In this document: piece by piece, positions 9,756 to 20,700 of the stretch
Position numbering within the stretch: position 1 is the stretch's first letter
How the letters are laid out: every line of letters begins with the position of its first letter
From: Craspedostauros australis
Taxonomy: Eukaryota; Bacillariophyta; Bacillariophyceae; Mastogloiales; Achnanthaceae
Assembly: GCA_026770025.1 (NCBI GenBank)
Contig: JAMXDE010000004.1
Location: forward strand, 1,364,001-1,428,000
Length of the DNA: 64,000 nt
Direction of reading: 5' to 3'
The notes under the pieces: generated by a model
Databases searched by the model: none
Told to the model about the DNA's origin: nothing
Seen by the model: the letters and a program-made list of their open reading frames with translations, nothing else
Made by a program: the position numbers and the translations under genes

Positions 9756-12305
9756 ATGCTGCGCGCTGGTGATTGTGTGAAGGTGGCACCCCACCAACGC
9801 TCAGGTGGCAAGCTCCGTGACCTGGGCGTATGTCATGTTGAGTTTGCAATGAAGCAGACCACGGATGGTGCTACAGTCAAACGCGATGGGCCTCTTGCAC
9901 CAGGAGAGGTGGCAATGGTCATGGTGACCCCAGTGATGGGGCAGAGCCGAATGTATGTTGTTCGTGAGGATCTGTGCGCGCCACACAGCCTCGCTACCTT
10001 CGCACGGACTCGCACTGCTGGTGGCCTTGCTAAGCCTTCCCTCCTTTCTCCCCAGCATCACTCCATCGCTGCCGTGCGTGTCAACAACAAGGCTAAGCCC
10101 CCCACACCATCCCCAACTACCACGGAATCGCAAGAAGCCAGCATCGCTGCTTTTCTCGAGGTCTCATGCCGGCAGAAGGAAACAGCAATCGACTGTCTCA
10201 ACAAGCAGATGAAGAGAGGCGCGAAAACAAAAGGATGGTTGCGAAAGGATGGAGGGCATAGCAACACTAAGCCCACCAATAGAAAGAAACAACTTGATAC
10301 GCAAGACAAGCACAACTACATCGTTCTCTACTTCAACTTGGGTGCGATCCCAGCCAACACGAAATTGATCGCCCATGCTTGGGATATTGGTGCCACCACT
10401 GTTGCAAGCAACATCAAGAAATTCCAAAAGAACAAGCTGGAACGGAAGAAGCGCAGTGATGCAGGCAGCACCATCTTCACCTGCCCCAAGAAGCAAAAGC
10501 AATACTTCACGCCGCGTGCCATCTTTGCGAAACAACTGCAGCTCAAACATCCACAACAACGGTTGCCGCCTGAAGACATCTCTTATGCCTATGCCTCTGC
10601 TTCTCCTGAAGAGCTGGCATCCGCAAAATCCCTGTCTGATTCGTGGTTGGAGCGTGGTCCGTTCCTACAATTTGAGCTCCAGGATGTGTTGCAACGATGC
10701 AATGGCGCAATCTCGTGGGACGATATTGCACGCGAACTAGCAGGAAGGGGCAATGTCCAATGCGTTTGCGCGAACACCATTCGAACATACGTGATGGGAT
10801 TGGAGGGCAGCAACTACCGTTCTACAACGATGCTCCCCAAGATCAAGGGCGACATCAAGGTGAAGCGCGACAGGTGGGCCAAGGACTTCTGTGTGTTCTG
10901 GGAATCAGCGGAGCTGTTCCTGAAAACGCAAGTTGTTGTTGTCCACATGGACGAAAAGTGGTTCTACTCTATTGTTGCTCGGCGCAACCTCAAACATGTG
11001 CCCCAGATGGGAGTTAAGCCTGTTGACCATGCTGTGCACCACAAGTGCCACATCGAAAAGACCATGGCGATTGCATCAACAGCGTTCGCCCCAACAAATA
11101 ACTGTTTTGCGAAAGGAGGAAAGGCGTATCGGGTTAGCTTTGAACGTGTTGGGCGCATGGTCCCAGCGCAGAAGAATACGTACCAGCGAACTTGGGTCTC
11201 GCCAACCAAGTACAAGCACCTTCCTGATCCCAACAAAATCTCTCGTGTGAAGGGTGAACTGTACTTCCAAGCACTGGAGATCACAGGCAGCAAGGAAACA
11301 GATGGTCGTCTTGATAAGCCCAAGCCGAAATACAGCCTCAAGAAATTCTTCCGCGAAAAAGAACTCCCCGCACTGGATTCGCTCGCCAACAAAATCAGGG
11401 ACGAAACGGGCAAGAACGTGGTGATTCGGTACCAGATGGATGGCGCAGGGCCACACAGAGACACGGAACTACTCAGGTTCATCAACGAGGAGTTCGACAG
11501 TCGCGGATGGCATCTACGATTTCAACCATCGAATTCTCCCATCACGAACGTGAAAGACGATGCGATATTCCCAGCGATGTCGAAACACGTGTCAGCACAT
11601 CAAGGTAAGCACCACGGGAGTCGCATGTTCACCACTGATGCGTTGTGGGAAGCTTGCAAAACCTGTTGGGAGCAATTTGGGCTGGACAAGCTGGCGCGTG
11701 CGTATGTTCGTCACCATCAGATCGCCTACGCAATTTGTGCTGCGGAAGGAGGTGACGAATTTGTGACGGAGCGCAAGGGACTGAGCATGAATGTGCGGAA
11801 ACAAACGTTCACTGAAACTGACAAGGACGGCAACGAGATCGGTGTGACTGTGTCTCACATGGACTTCGCGTTGGAGGAGGATGATGATGAGGCAACCAAC
11901 ATGACCACCAAGAAACCAACTGCAACAGGCAAGAAAGACAAATCAGCTGGCTTCAAATATGCCAAGCCTGACATGAAAGGTATGTACAATGATGCCCTCA
12001 AGGTGATGGCTATCAGTGCTCTGCAGTGCCTGAAAACGAACCTGCCAACAACCAGCAGCCTCATTCCGTTGCTGGAGGAGCAAATCGTCGCGACCACCAA
12101 AGCCAACGAGGAGGCTGAACACCAGAAGAAAGGCAAGAAGAAGAAGACACCCAGCAAGAGCAAAGCCGAGATCATTGAGCCTCGCAACAGCAATAGCAAA
12201 GCCAAAGCAGCACCCGCCATGAACACATTCGACGTGGCCATGTTCGCTGGCAAGGACGAGCATCACAGCAAAGCAGGGCAGGATACCAACACAGCAGAGG
12301 TGTAG
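9756..12305 (+). CDS. DDE transposase, Tc1/mariner-like (intact)
   Basis: Single intact frame of 849 residues. The catalytic core shows VVVHMDEKWFYS (Asp399), IRYQMDGAGPHRD (Asp562) and FQPSNSPITNVKDDAIFPAMS (Asp601 or 602), giving a DD38D/DD39D spacing. DEKW, D-x-A-G-P-H and QPxNSPxxNVxD are marks of the mariner-type transposases of stramenopiles and fungi. A helical DNA-binding region precedes it (DDIARELAGRG and following). The N-terminus (about residues 1-90) is a separate basic, beta-rich segment, and the C-terminus is a Lys-rich tail. An intact frame suggests recent activity or selection. It sits 2.2 kb inside the left 46-bp inverted repeat, so it may mobilise the 7.5-26.2 kb region. 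A smaller element around this gene is equally possible, but I found no closer matching ends. Confidence 0.8.
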   Translation: MLRAGDCVKVAPHQRSGGKLRDLGVCHVEFAMKQTTDGATVKRDGPLAPGEVAMVMVTPVMGQSRMYVVREDLCAPHSLATFARTRTAGGLAKPSLLSPQHHSIAAVRVNNKAKPPTPSPTTTESQEASIAAFLEVSCRQKETAIDCLNKQMKRGAKTKGWLRKDGGHSNTKPTNRKKQLDTQDKHNYIVLYFNLGAIPANTKLIAHAWDIGATTVASNIKKFQKNKLERKKRSDAGSTIFTCPKKQKQYFTPRAIFAKQLQLKHPQQRLPPEDISYAYASASPEELASAKSLSDSWLERGPFLQFELQDVLQRCNGAISWDDIARELAGRGNVQCVCANTIRTYVMGLEGSNYRSTTMLPKIKGDIKVKRDRWAKDFCVFWESAELFLKTQVVVVHMDEKWFYSIVARRNLKHVPQMGVKPVDHAVHHKCHIEKTMAIASTAFAPTNNCFAKGGKAYRVSFERVGRMVPAQKNTYQRTWVSPTKYKHLPDPNKISRVKGELYFQALEITGSKETDGRLDKPKPKYSLKKFFREKELPALDSLANKIRDETGKNVVIRYQMDGAGPHRDTELLRFINEEFDSRGWHLRFQPSNSPITNVKDDAIFPAMSKHVSAHQGKHHGSRMFTTDALWEACKTCWEQFGLDKLARAYVRHHQIAYAICAAEGGDEFVTERKGLSMNVRKQTFTETDKDGNEIGVTVSHMDFALEEDDDEATNMTTKKPTATGKKDKSAGFKYAKPDMKGMYNDALKVMAISALQCLKTNLPTTSSLIPLLEEQIVATTKANEEAEHQKKGKKKKTPSKSKAEIIEPRNSNSKAKAAPAMNTFDVAMFAGKDEHHSKAGQDTNTAEV

Positions 12306-13071
12306 CTGCAAATCAAAGTAGTAGTAGTATATGTTATAGGCACACCTGTGATTGGAGTGCCCGTGTGCGCATCGTCTGTTGGATGGCATGGAGGATTGTG
12401 ATGTGTGGTGTGTGATGTTTGTTTTGTGTTTTGTGTTTTGTGTTTTGTATTTTGTGTTTTGTGATGAGTGATGCGATTTTGTGACGCAGACCGTTATTTT
12501 TGTGTCGTGAATGGTGTGCGTCGTGGAGCCATCGCGTTGTGAAGCCGTCACGTTGTGTTGTGCCGCTCTGGTCGGAAAAATTCCAGCCGAACCACACACA
12601 CAAAACGCTCCAAGGCCTCAACTGCGTCGATCGGAGCGCCAGCACAATCGGTGTGTGTCGCACAAACCAATCGAATGGCAAAGGCTTCTCTCTGTTGTCG
12701 CCGCACTTGTATATCTGTACCACATCGTACCATGCCAGTACTCCGCTTTCTTTTCATCACAAATGTGCAACCCTCATGATCTTCGCTGCCATCAAGTCCA
12801 AGCATCCGTACTCGTCACTGGAGCACCAACGATGCATCCTCTGATCATTCATCTCTGTTGGTGCCTTGTCAATGGCACGGCCACTGGCACAATCGTCATG
12901 TATTGGTAGAGTAGAGTAGAGCAAAGCAGAGCGCAACAAATACACACCATAAAATGCTCGTATGCTATACTATGCTGTGTTGTGATGTGATGTGCTAGTG
13001 CAGCTCCTATAATACGTTACATACGACTATGCATTGTGCCCATTGCACCCACTGCACCTTTCTTGTGTAAT
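12306..13071. other. Gene-free stretch after the transposase
   Basis: About 770 bp with no credible gene. Holds the TTTTGTG microsatellite (12420-12462) and sequence rich in GTAGAGTAGAGTAGAG-like and TATGCT steps near 12905-12990. Confidence 0.4.
12420..12462. repeat. TTTTGTG microsatellite
   Basis: About six tandem copies of TTTTGTG with one variant (TATTTTGTG), about 115 bp after the transposase stop codon. Not a telomere repeat. Confidence 0.7.
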
Positions 13072-13338
13072 CTATCTATTCCACCACAGTTCGGAAGCAT
13101 CCAAACCCCGAACATTGGTGATCTTCTTGATGCATATCATGTTGTTGCGCTTGGTATCGCACGCGCTGTGATGGCTGGGTGACAGCCAGCTGACATCGAC
13201 CTCGTCAAATCCGCATTCGATGAACCATTCCGTCGTCTGCGTGCTGAAGACGAAGATACAGGATGCCCCCTCCTGCAGACACAGACGTTCCAGATAGCCA
13301 AGCATGGCATCACCGAGTCTTCGTTTTAGTTCGCACAT
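13072..13338 (-). pseudogene. C-terminal fragment of an N-acetylglutamate-synthase-like GNAT
   Basis: A minus-strand frame ending at 13072 encodes RLGDAMLGYLERLCLQEGAS followed by IFVFSTQTTEWFIECGFDEV and a C-terminal block ending MICIKKI. This matches the last ~80 residues of arginine-pathway N-acetylglutamate synthase (ArgA type): the GDxLLxYLExxAxxxGxxxxFVLTTxTxxWFxxxGF region that completes the acetyl-CoA fold. Similarity stops abruptly upstream of GDAML, and no ATG-initiated full-length domain precedes it. The amino-acid-kinase and N-terminal acetyltransferase parts are missing. I read it as a truncated gene copy, perhaps carried into this mobile region. A functional short protein is unlikely because the acetyl-CoA-binding P-loop side is absent. 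Confidence 0.6.
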
Positions 13339-13599
13339 AGCGCTTCCTCGATGAGCTGGCCTCGAACAAGACAAGTTTAGAATACTCGACGAGTTGAACG
13401 ACGAGCACGCAAGTGCACTCGTATGAACGTCTGGACAGAGCGGTTGAGACTGCAGTCAGGTTGTGTGGTTCATCTTTGGATATGCCCCCTTGAAGTCATG
13501 GGCAAAGGTACCATATCATACTATACTAGCACATGGAAGTACCAGAATGCACAACTGGCAAGGCGCGGCGCCGCACAGGATGCAAGCGATTGTTACACG

Positions 13600-13604
13600 A
13601 CCGT
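13600..13604. other. Target-site duplication, left copy (ACCGT)
   Basis: ACCGT directly precedes the 5' LTR and is repeated at 22755-22759 directly after the 3' LTR. It is the 5-bp duplication expected from Copia integration. Removing the element and one copy restores a continuous flank. Confidence 0.85.
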
Positions 13605-14291
13605 AGTTGAGATTCAATGAGGGACAGACTAGTACCGAACACGGTATCAACCCGATGGGAGAAATTCCTGTTTTGGCGCGAAATCTTCCGACTTGATTGA
13701 CCACCAAACCTTTTTCTCCTCCTTTCTCTCCTCCATTCACGAATCCGTCATGACTCAAACCTGACCGACCTGACTCACACCCCACCTGGGAACTATATGC
13801 TCTTCAGATCCTCCTTACTAAAACTTATCTCGATTCCTTCATTGCTGATGACCACCACACTACCACCGTGGTCTCAGCATGCGTATCCAACTTGCTTCAA
13901 CTCAAGCAATGGAATCCGAGTGTCAGCTTCAGCCACAGCCACTGCTTCATGACCGTCACCACTGATTGTCATGACCTACACTGCAGTGTAACTACATGTG
14001 CGGAGAGCAAGGTATTGTATTGACTGTCTACTCTGTTGCACTGAATCAAGTGCATCAGTGCAGGGTCTCGCCAAGTTGTGTGGCATCGTTTCTTCACCCT
14101 ACTAACACCAATAAGCTAACTCATAATAACGGACTAGGATTAGCCACAAAGCACTCTACTTCTCATCGTTACAAGTTATAACTATTCAAACAGCACACCT
14201 CTCTTGAACTGCATCACACGGCTATCCCGAAGCCGGCAGATTCACGAGGCATTCTCCACCGATTCGCGACGCCTACGCACGAATCCTAACT
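13605..14291 (+). repeat. 5' LTR
   Basis: 687 bp, starting AGTTGAGATTC and ending AATCCTAACT. The four terminal bases are inverted repeats of each other. It matches the 3' LTR over its full length by eye. Its last base plus the following GGTAGCTGCGAG forms the likely primer-binding site. Confidence 0.92.
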
Positions 14292-14303
14292 GGTAGCTGC
14301 GAG
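14291..14303 (+). promoter_or_regulatory. Primer-binding site candidate
   Basis: TGGTAGCTGCGAG begins with the last LTR base. It is complementary to a tRNA 3' end of the form ...AGCTACCA, compatible with an initiator-Met-type tRNA used by many Copia elements. The tRNA identity is inferred, not shown. Confidence 0.5.
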
Positions 14304-14445
14304 TGGTTGCCAAATACTCTCTTATCAACTCCACCGAGCATCTTCCTCTGCCAACCGATCGCAAGAGTCTCTCTGAGACGAAGCCAAAAGGCACAGCTCG
14401 AAGACCGAGCTTCCAACAAGGACCACGTCCTCACCGCATGCATCT

Positions 14446-14461
14446 GATCTGAAATCAGATC
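14446..14461. repeat. Leader hairpin in the retrotransposon
   Basis: GATCTGAAATCAGATC is a perfect 7-bp inverted repeat with a two-base centre, inside the untranslated leader between LTR and Gag. It could act in RNA dimerisation or packaging, which is speculation from position. Confidence 0.35.
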
Positions 14462-14718
14462 CCCACCGCTCGAAAACCGAGCCACTCAAGAGGACAAAAG
14501 TCCCAGCTGAAGGTAAGCGACCCAAGGTCGAACTTCAGTAGCCTCTGCCAAAGCAAGCAATAACCGCACTCGCCGACCGAGTGCGAGCCCCTCCAAGCCT
14601 GCATCGAACTTCAGTGCACACCTTCCCAACGAAGTGAAGTCGAGCAAGAGCAAGAGAAGGCAAACAGATCGATCCCCTCGAAGTCCGAAGACTATTCGAG
14701 AAGTCCCCGTCATCCATC

Positions 14719-17700
14719 ATGGCGGAAGAGACAACTCCTGCCACGCTGGAAGAGCTGCAAGCGCAGCTCGAAGCGATCACGGTCGAGAACGCTCGCCTCA
14801 CACAGGCGACGTTGGCGGCCGAAGCCGCTGCAGAAGCAGCAAACGCGGCCATAGCCACTGCCCAAGCAGCGGCGACAGCCACCACGACCCCAAGCCGTCC
14901 CGGTCTCGAGCGCAGCCGCTCCGCTGGCGACACAAGACCTCGAACGGAACAGTCCTTCCTCGGCGACAGCATCTTCGACATGGAAACCCCCATGCCCAAG
15001 AAGAGCAGAAAGTCAGAAGAGGACAGCGAAGACGACGACCACGACCTCTCTGGGAAACCAACCGTTCCCATCATGGGAGGTATCCTCAAGCAAGGACGCA
15101 ACTGGGTGCCCTGGACCGCAGGCGCGCCGAACGGGCATTGGACGGGCCTCCAAGACGAGTCACACACCAGGTGGACCAACTCTCAACAACAGAGAATCCT
15201 CCATAACGGTGCTGACTCAACCAACCAGTCCAAGCGAGAGCAAGGACTCACCGACAAGTTCAAGAAAGGAGGGAACATCCAGCAGTTCATTCGCCTGGTG
15301 CGAAACCACATGGCAAGAACCGGACTCCTCACCATGGCGTACATCGCTGACGCCAACGCAGAGTCAGGAATGACTTGCGTCTTGGACTCACCAGCCGCCT
15401 TCACTCTTGAAGATGCCACCAAGCACTTCGACGAGTTCCATCTGAAGTGGGATCACTACGACGTCCAGAACAACGAGACAGCCTCAGCGTTCTTCCGTGA
15501 CAGTCTTGATCCAGCCCTCGAAGACCAACTCATGAACCGAATCGAGCCGAAGTTCCACGATAACTTCATCACTCTCTTCGTTGAGTTCATGAACAGCAAC
15601 TCGGCCAACTCCTTGGATGAACAAGACGCCCTCGCAGCCAAGATCCGCGAAGTCAACTGCAGACGTTTTCCAAACGAGAACGTTGGTCTCATGGCAGTCC
15701 ACCTCCGTGCTCTTTGCAAGCGCCTCGACGACGCCGGTCGCTTCGACCTTCGTCTCCTCCGAACGATCCTCGACGCCTTCCTGCAGGCTGGAGGACAGAT
15801 CCGGTCTGGTGAACAGTACCGACGTCCTCTCTATGTGATGAAGGATAACCTTGAGGAAATCCTCATGCGTCTCCCCGTCTTCACGTACGAGTACGCTCGC
15901 CCCCAGCTTGCCGCAAAAGATCTCACATGGATGGCAATCTGCAACAAGGCCGAGGCGTCGTACGAAAACGAAGTGCGCGGAAATCGCTGGCATGCCATCA
16001 GGCGTACCAGAGACAGCAACGTGCCCAGGTACTCGTACGCCAACAACGCCGTCCAGAATCCAAGCGCCAACGTTCTCGAGCAACACAAGGGTTTCTCCAA
16101 GAACGACGGAAGGAGAAACAACTTCAAGAAGCCCAAGGAACGCGACGCCAAACGCAACGCCAGCCAGGGCTGGTCGTCCAAAGCTCCCAAGCCCGGTGAA
16201 CCACAGCGCAAGCTTGTCAACGACAAGACTTTCATGTGGTGCGCCAAGTGCCGCCGCTGGCGTCTCTCGCACAACACTGAGAGTCATCAGGACAACTTCA
16301 AGTTCAAGGCGAAGGCAAAGGGCAAGCAAGCTCCCAAACAGGACAACCTCTCCATTGACATGGCTGCGTGGACATGCTTCACAGCCGCCTCCAGTCAAGA
16401 CGAAGACACCTGGTGGTCTCTCGTCTGGAACCTCTTCACCTCCTTCAACTACTTCGGTAGCATCGTTGGAATGGTTCTCCTCTTCGCCTCACTCCAAGTC
16501 ATCACTATCGGAGTAGAGTATGGGTGGTACATCGCGGCAGCAAATGCCTGGATGCTAATTGCCGTAACTCTACTACTCCTCCACACGAACGTACCACGAA
16601 GACCTGACTCAATCAACTCTGCTGATCTAGTCTACAACAAGGCACGAGTCAAAGAACGGTACAAGCAAGTGCATAAACGTCCAACACACTTCAATGGAGC
16701 CGTGAAACGCAGTCTCTACGATCTCGTAATGGAAAGTCTCGACCCAGATGGACCCAAACCCGTGAACGTGTCGAAAGGAAACTCCCCACGAACAAAACGT
16801 GTGTGGCGTCCCCAGGCTCGGACCAAAACTCGCAATCACAGATCAAAACGTCGTCACTGGAACCAATCGAAAAATTCCACTTATGGTAAAAACCAAACAC
16901 CCACGACAGCAAAATTGCCCCGCCAAGAAGGTCGCACCTCATCCATCTCACGAAATCTCTGGAGCCTGTACCCAACTCGCGGAATTGACTTGATGTATGA
17001 TCGAAGTCAAAAGCAACAATGTGACAATGACATGCCCGCACTACTCACTCTGCAAGGTCTAGCCTCCTTCTTCTCCAATCGCAATGCTTTCGCATCTCCA
17101 GCTAAAGCTGAGAGTTATCTCTCACCCGATGCTCCATTCGAACTCGTTTGGGACAGCGGAGCATCAATTTCTGTGACAAATGACCTCAACGATTTCTGTT
17201 CTACTCCAAGTCCTCCACCAAGACCGACCTTTCTCAACGGATTCCTCAAGAAAATCCAAGTGAATGCGTTGGGAACCGTCGAATGGTATGTCCTTGATGT
17301 AACTGGAAGCCCTCGCAAATTGCGACTGCCTGCTTTCCATGTTCCCGAATCAAAGGTCAAGCTAATCAGCACTTCCAGTCTCCTTGAAGAGTATCAGGGC
17401 GAAACGATCGTTTTCAACAAATCCTCCTGCAAACTCAGCGGAATCCTGGGAAACGACGATCGCAACGCAATCGTAGCGAATTACAAGAAGTCCACAAGGC
17501 TACCAACATCAGTCGGCTACAGTGCCGACAACATCCATGACGTGCCAGCTGCACTAACTTCCATCGTCTCCACCGTGTCGGACCACAACGTGAACCTCAC
17601 CCAACCGCAAAAGGAACTTCTTCGGTGGCACTATCGTCTCGGACATTTATCCTTCAGTCGAGTGAAGTTCCTGCTGCGTTCGGGTACTCTCACCGGGTCA

Positions 17701-20700
17701 GAATCGTCTAGAAAGATGCACACAGCTGCGGCAAGGGTCACAAGCCTCCCGCTTTGCGCTGCATGCCAATTCGGAAAGCTGCACCGTCGCCCTTCCCCAG
17801 GAATAACTCAACATGTCGTCCGTGACAAACAAGGAGTTTTGCGCACCGATCACTTGTTCCCTGGACAACAAGTATCAGTGGACCACTTCGTCGGTCGAAC
17901 GCCAGGACGCCTCTTCTCAGGACGAGGCAAAGGCGATCCAAACGAAATGTACAAAGGCGGAGCCATCTTTGTCGATCACGCATCAGGATACATTCACGTG
18001 GAACCTGTGGCAGCGCTAACCACGCACGCCACCCTCGAAGCCAAGGAACGGTTCGAACTGATGTGTCGTGATGTTGGAGTCCCCGTACGATCGTATCTAT
18101 CAGACAACGCCACCACCTTCACCTCACCCGAATACTCCAAACACCTTGAAATCTTCCATCAAGTCCATCGATTCGCAGGTGTCGGCGCACATCACCACAA
18201 CGGAATAGCCGAGCGAAGCATTCGAACAATTGTCTCAATGGCCCGAACCATGATGATGCATCAAAGCATCCACTGGCCAACGATGTTTGATGCTCAACTA
18301 TGGCCAATGGCCGTCGTACACGCCGCGTACATCTACAATCGCGTGCCTAATCCCGCCACCGGTCTCACACCCTACGATGTTCTATCACGCATCCGTCTTC
18401 CCCTCAAGCAACTTCATAACCTGCACGTATGGGGCAGTCCAGTCTATGTCCTTAACAAAGCGCTGGCCGATGGACGCAAGATACCCCGATGGGAACCAAG
18501 AGGAGAGAGATACGTGAACATGGGTCTCTCTACGAAGCATGCTTCAACCGTACCTCTAGTCCTATCACCACGGACAGGTTCAATCACCCCTCAGTTCCAC
18601 GTCGTGTTCGATGACTGGTTCGCAACGATTGCTACCGACTTGAAGCAACTTCCAAGCTATCAATCGGAAGAATGGACTCGCATGTTTGGTGACACCACCT
18701 TCCAATATCCATTCGATGACGACGATGTGGAATCAATGGAGCAGGACGACATCTTCGCATCAGACACGCGAGACCACAACCGGTTACAACGCAACGACGA
18801 TAACACTCCACCACCGAGTTTTGATACGCGAAACCAACAAACCATCCGTGAAAGAACGCCACAGGTATTGGCGAAAGGGTCGCAACCAATGACACAACAG
18901 ATCCCCGATCTCATGAGTGAAGCTCTCGCCCCTCCGATGCCAGTTTCAGAGGGAGCCAACAGGCAAATGTCCTCGACAGAGGGAGCTCCCGATGAGTCCC
19001 CGGTACCTGACTCTACTATAGAGTCACCGGATCAGCGAACACTTCAACCGCAATTGAGCTCACCTCTCCGAGAATCACCAACATTGGAATTAGCAACTCC
19101 ATTACCACTTCCAGCTCCGACGCCAATTCAGACGAGCTCCACGCCACCCATGATACCTAAGTCTGAGCCAACGCCAGAAAGACCTCAAAGCACGAGAATT
19201 CGCAAACAACCAAAGCGATTCACGTACGCACGTATGGGAGGCAAAGCAGCCTGGCTGGACGACGAAGACACCGATGATTACTACTTCTGCCCTGCAGTAG
19301 CTACCTTGGAAGAGATCGAACAGGCCGCAACACCCAGGGAACTGCACCCCGACTCATCATCGATCATCACATTCTCACAAGCTATCGTCGATTGCTTACA
19401 TACAATCGAACCTCTCCAACGCAAAGGTAGCGACTCTCTCTCCATCGATCTACACCAATTCAAGGTGGACGCTCACTACTTGTTGCGCAGACTCCGAGGT
19501 CGATTCAACACCTTGAATCCACAGCCAACCAACGTCGTCCTCCCAACGTTCGCTCCAAAGGCGGCTGAAGTAGAAGAAGCAAGCATCAACATGGCTGACT
19601 GGTGGCAACCGGACCCCGACAACATGACCGAGGAAGGAGCGACTCCATTTCAGGAGACGTACAACAACTTTCACTCGGACATGGAGGACCATTTCGAGAA
19701 AGACCTCAACAGCGTCTTTCTCAACGAAGACCTCCTCCGACTGGCCACTGACCACGCCGTCGAGCAATTCGTGGAGAAGCTGAGCACCTTCATCAGTACT
19801 GGCACGATGGAACCCCACTTCGACGCTCTCGACTTCATGTCCAAGGCCAAATCAGGGCCATGGTACTACCAAGACCCCGAACATTTGATGAACCAAGGGT
19901 ACCTTCCACCCAAATCTGCGTACAACGCAGAAGCGTTCGTCCAAAGGACTCGCTCCGTGTGGAATGCGATGATCGAAAATCATCATTACCGTCTCGCATT
20001 CGAGCTACTCCGTCGCCAAGTGACGACGATCCGACCAGGACCGTGGCCACTTCCAAGCGAATACGAGATTGAGCAATTCGTCCAAGGCATGATTGAGTCG
20101 AACACGGCGCCACTCACTTCGGCCCCAGCGACTCGCTCCGCCAACAAAGGATCCATGCTCGACATCGACTCGTCATCCACGCTCGACATCAACCCGTCGT
20201 TCATCCTCGACACAGCGAAGTGCATTCCACCAACTACATGGGCGAACATCGAACAGCATGCCTACTCTGTCGCAATCATCGAGCCACAGAAGGATGCAAC
20301 AAACTACCCCACCTACGTCGATAATCGCATGATCAGCTACTTTGCCGCAGGTGGCGACTTGGAGATCGCCGAACGCACCTCGGTGTACAAGGCATCCAAC
20401 ACCGACCCGGATACTCTCTCCTTCGACGAAGCCATTCGCGACGACAACAAAGACGAGTGGATGCAAGCCGCCGAAAAGGAGATTCGAGATCTCACGGAAA
20501 AGGGCACGTGGGAGGAAGTGAAGAAGATCGACATCAAGAACGATCGCATCTTTCCAGGAACCTGGGTCTTTCGCCGCAAGCGCCTCCCCGACGGAACCAT
20601 CAAGAAATACAAGGGACGCTGGTGTTGCCGTGGAGACCTCATGCAAGAGGACTCCTCCACCTACGCACCAGTCGTCGCATGGTCATCCGTCCGCATCTTC

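Noticed and set aside
12420-12462. TTTTGTG repeats as a telomere-like sequence
   Set aside because: Diatom telomeres use TTAGGG. This is an internal microsatellite in the middle of the window.
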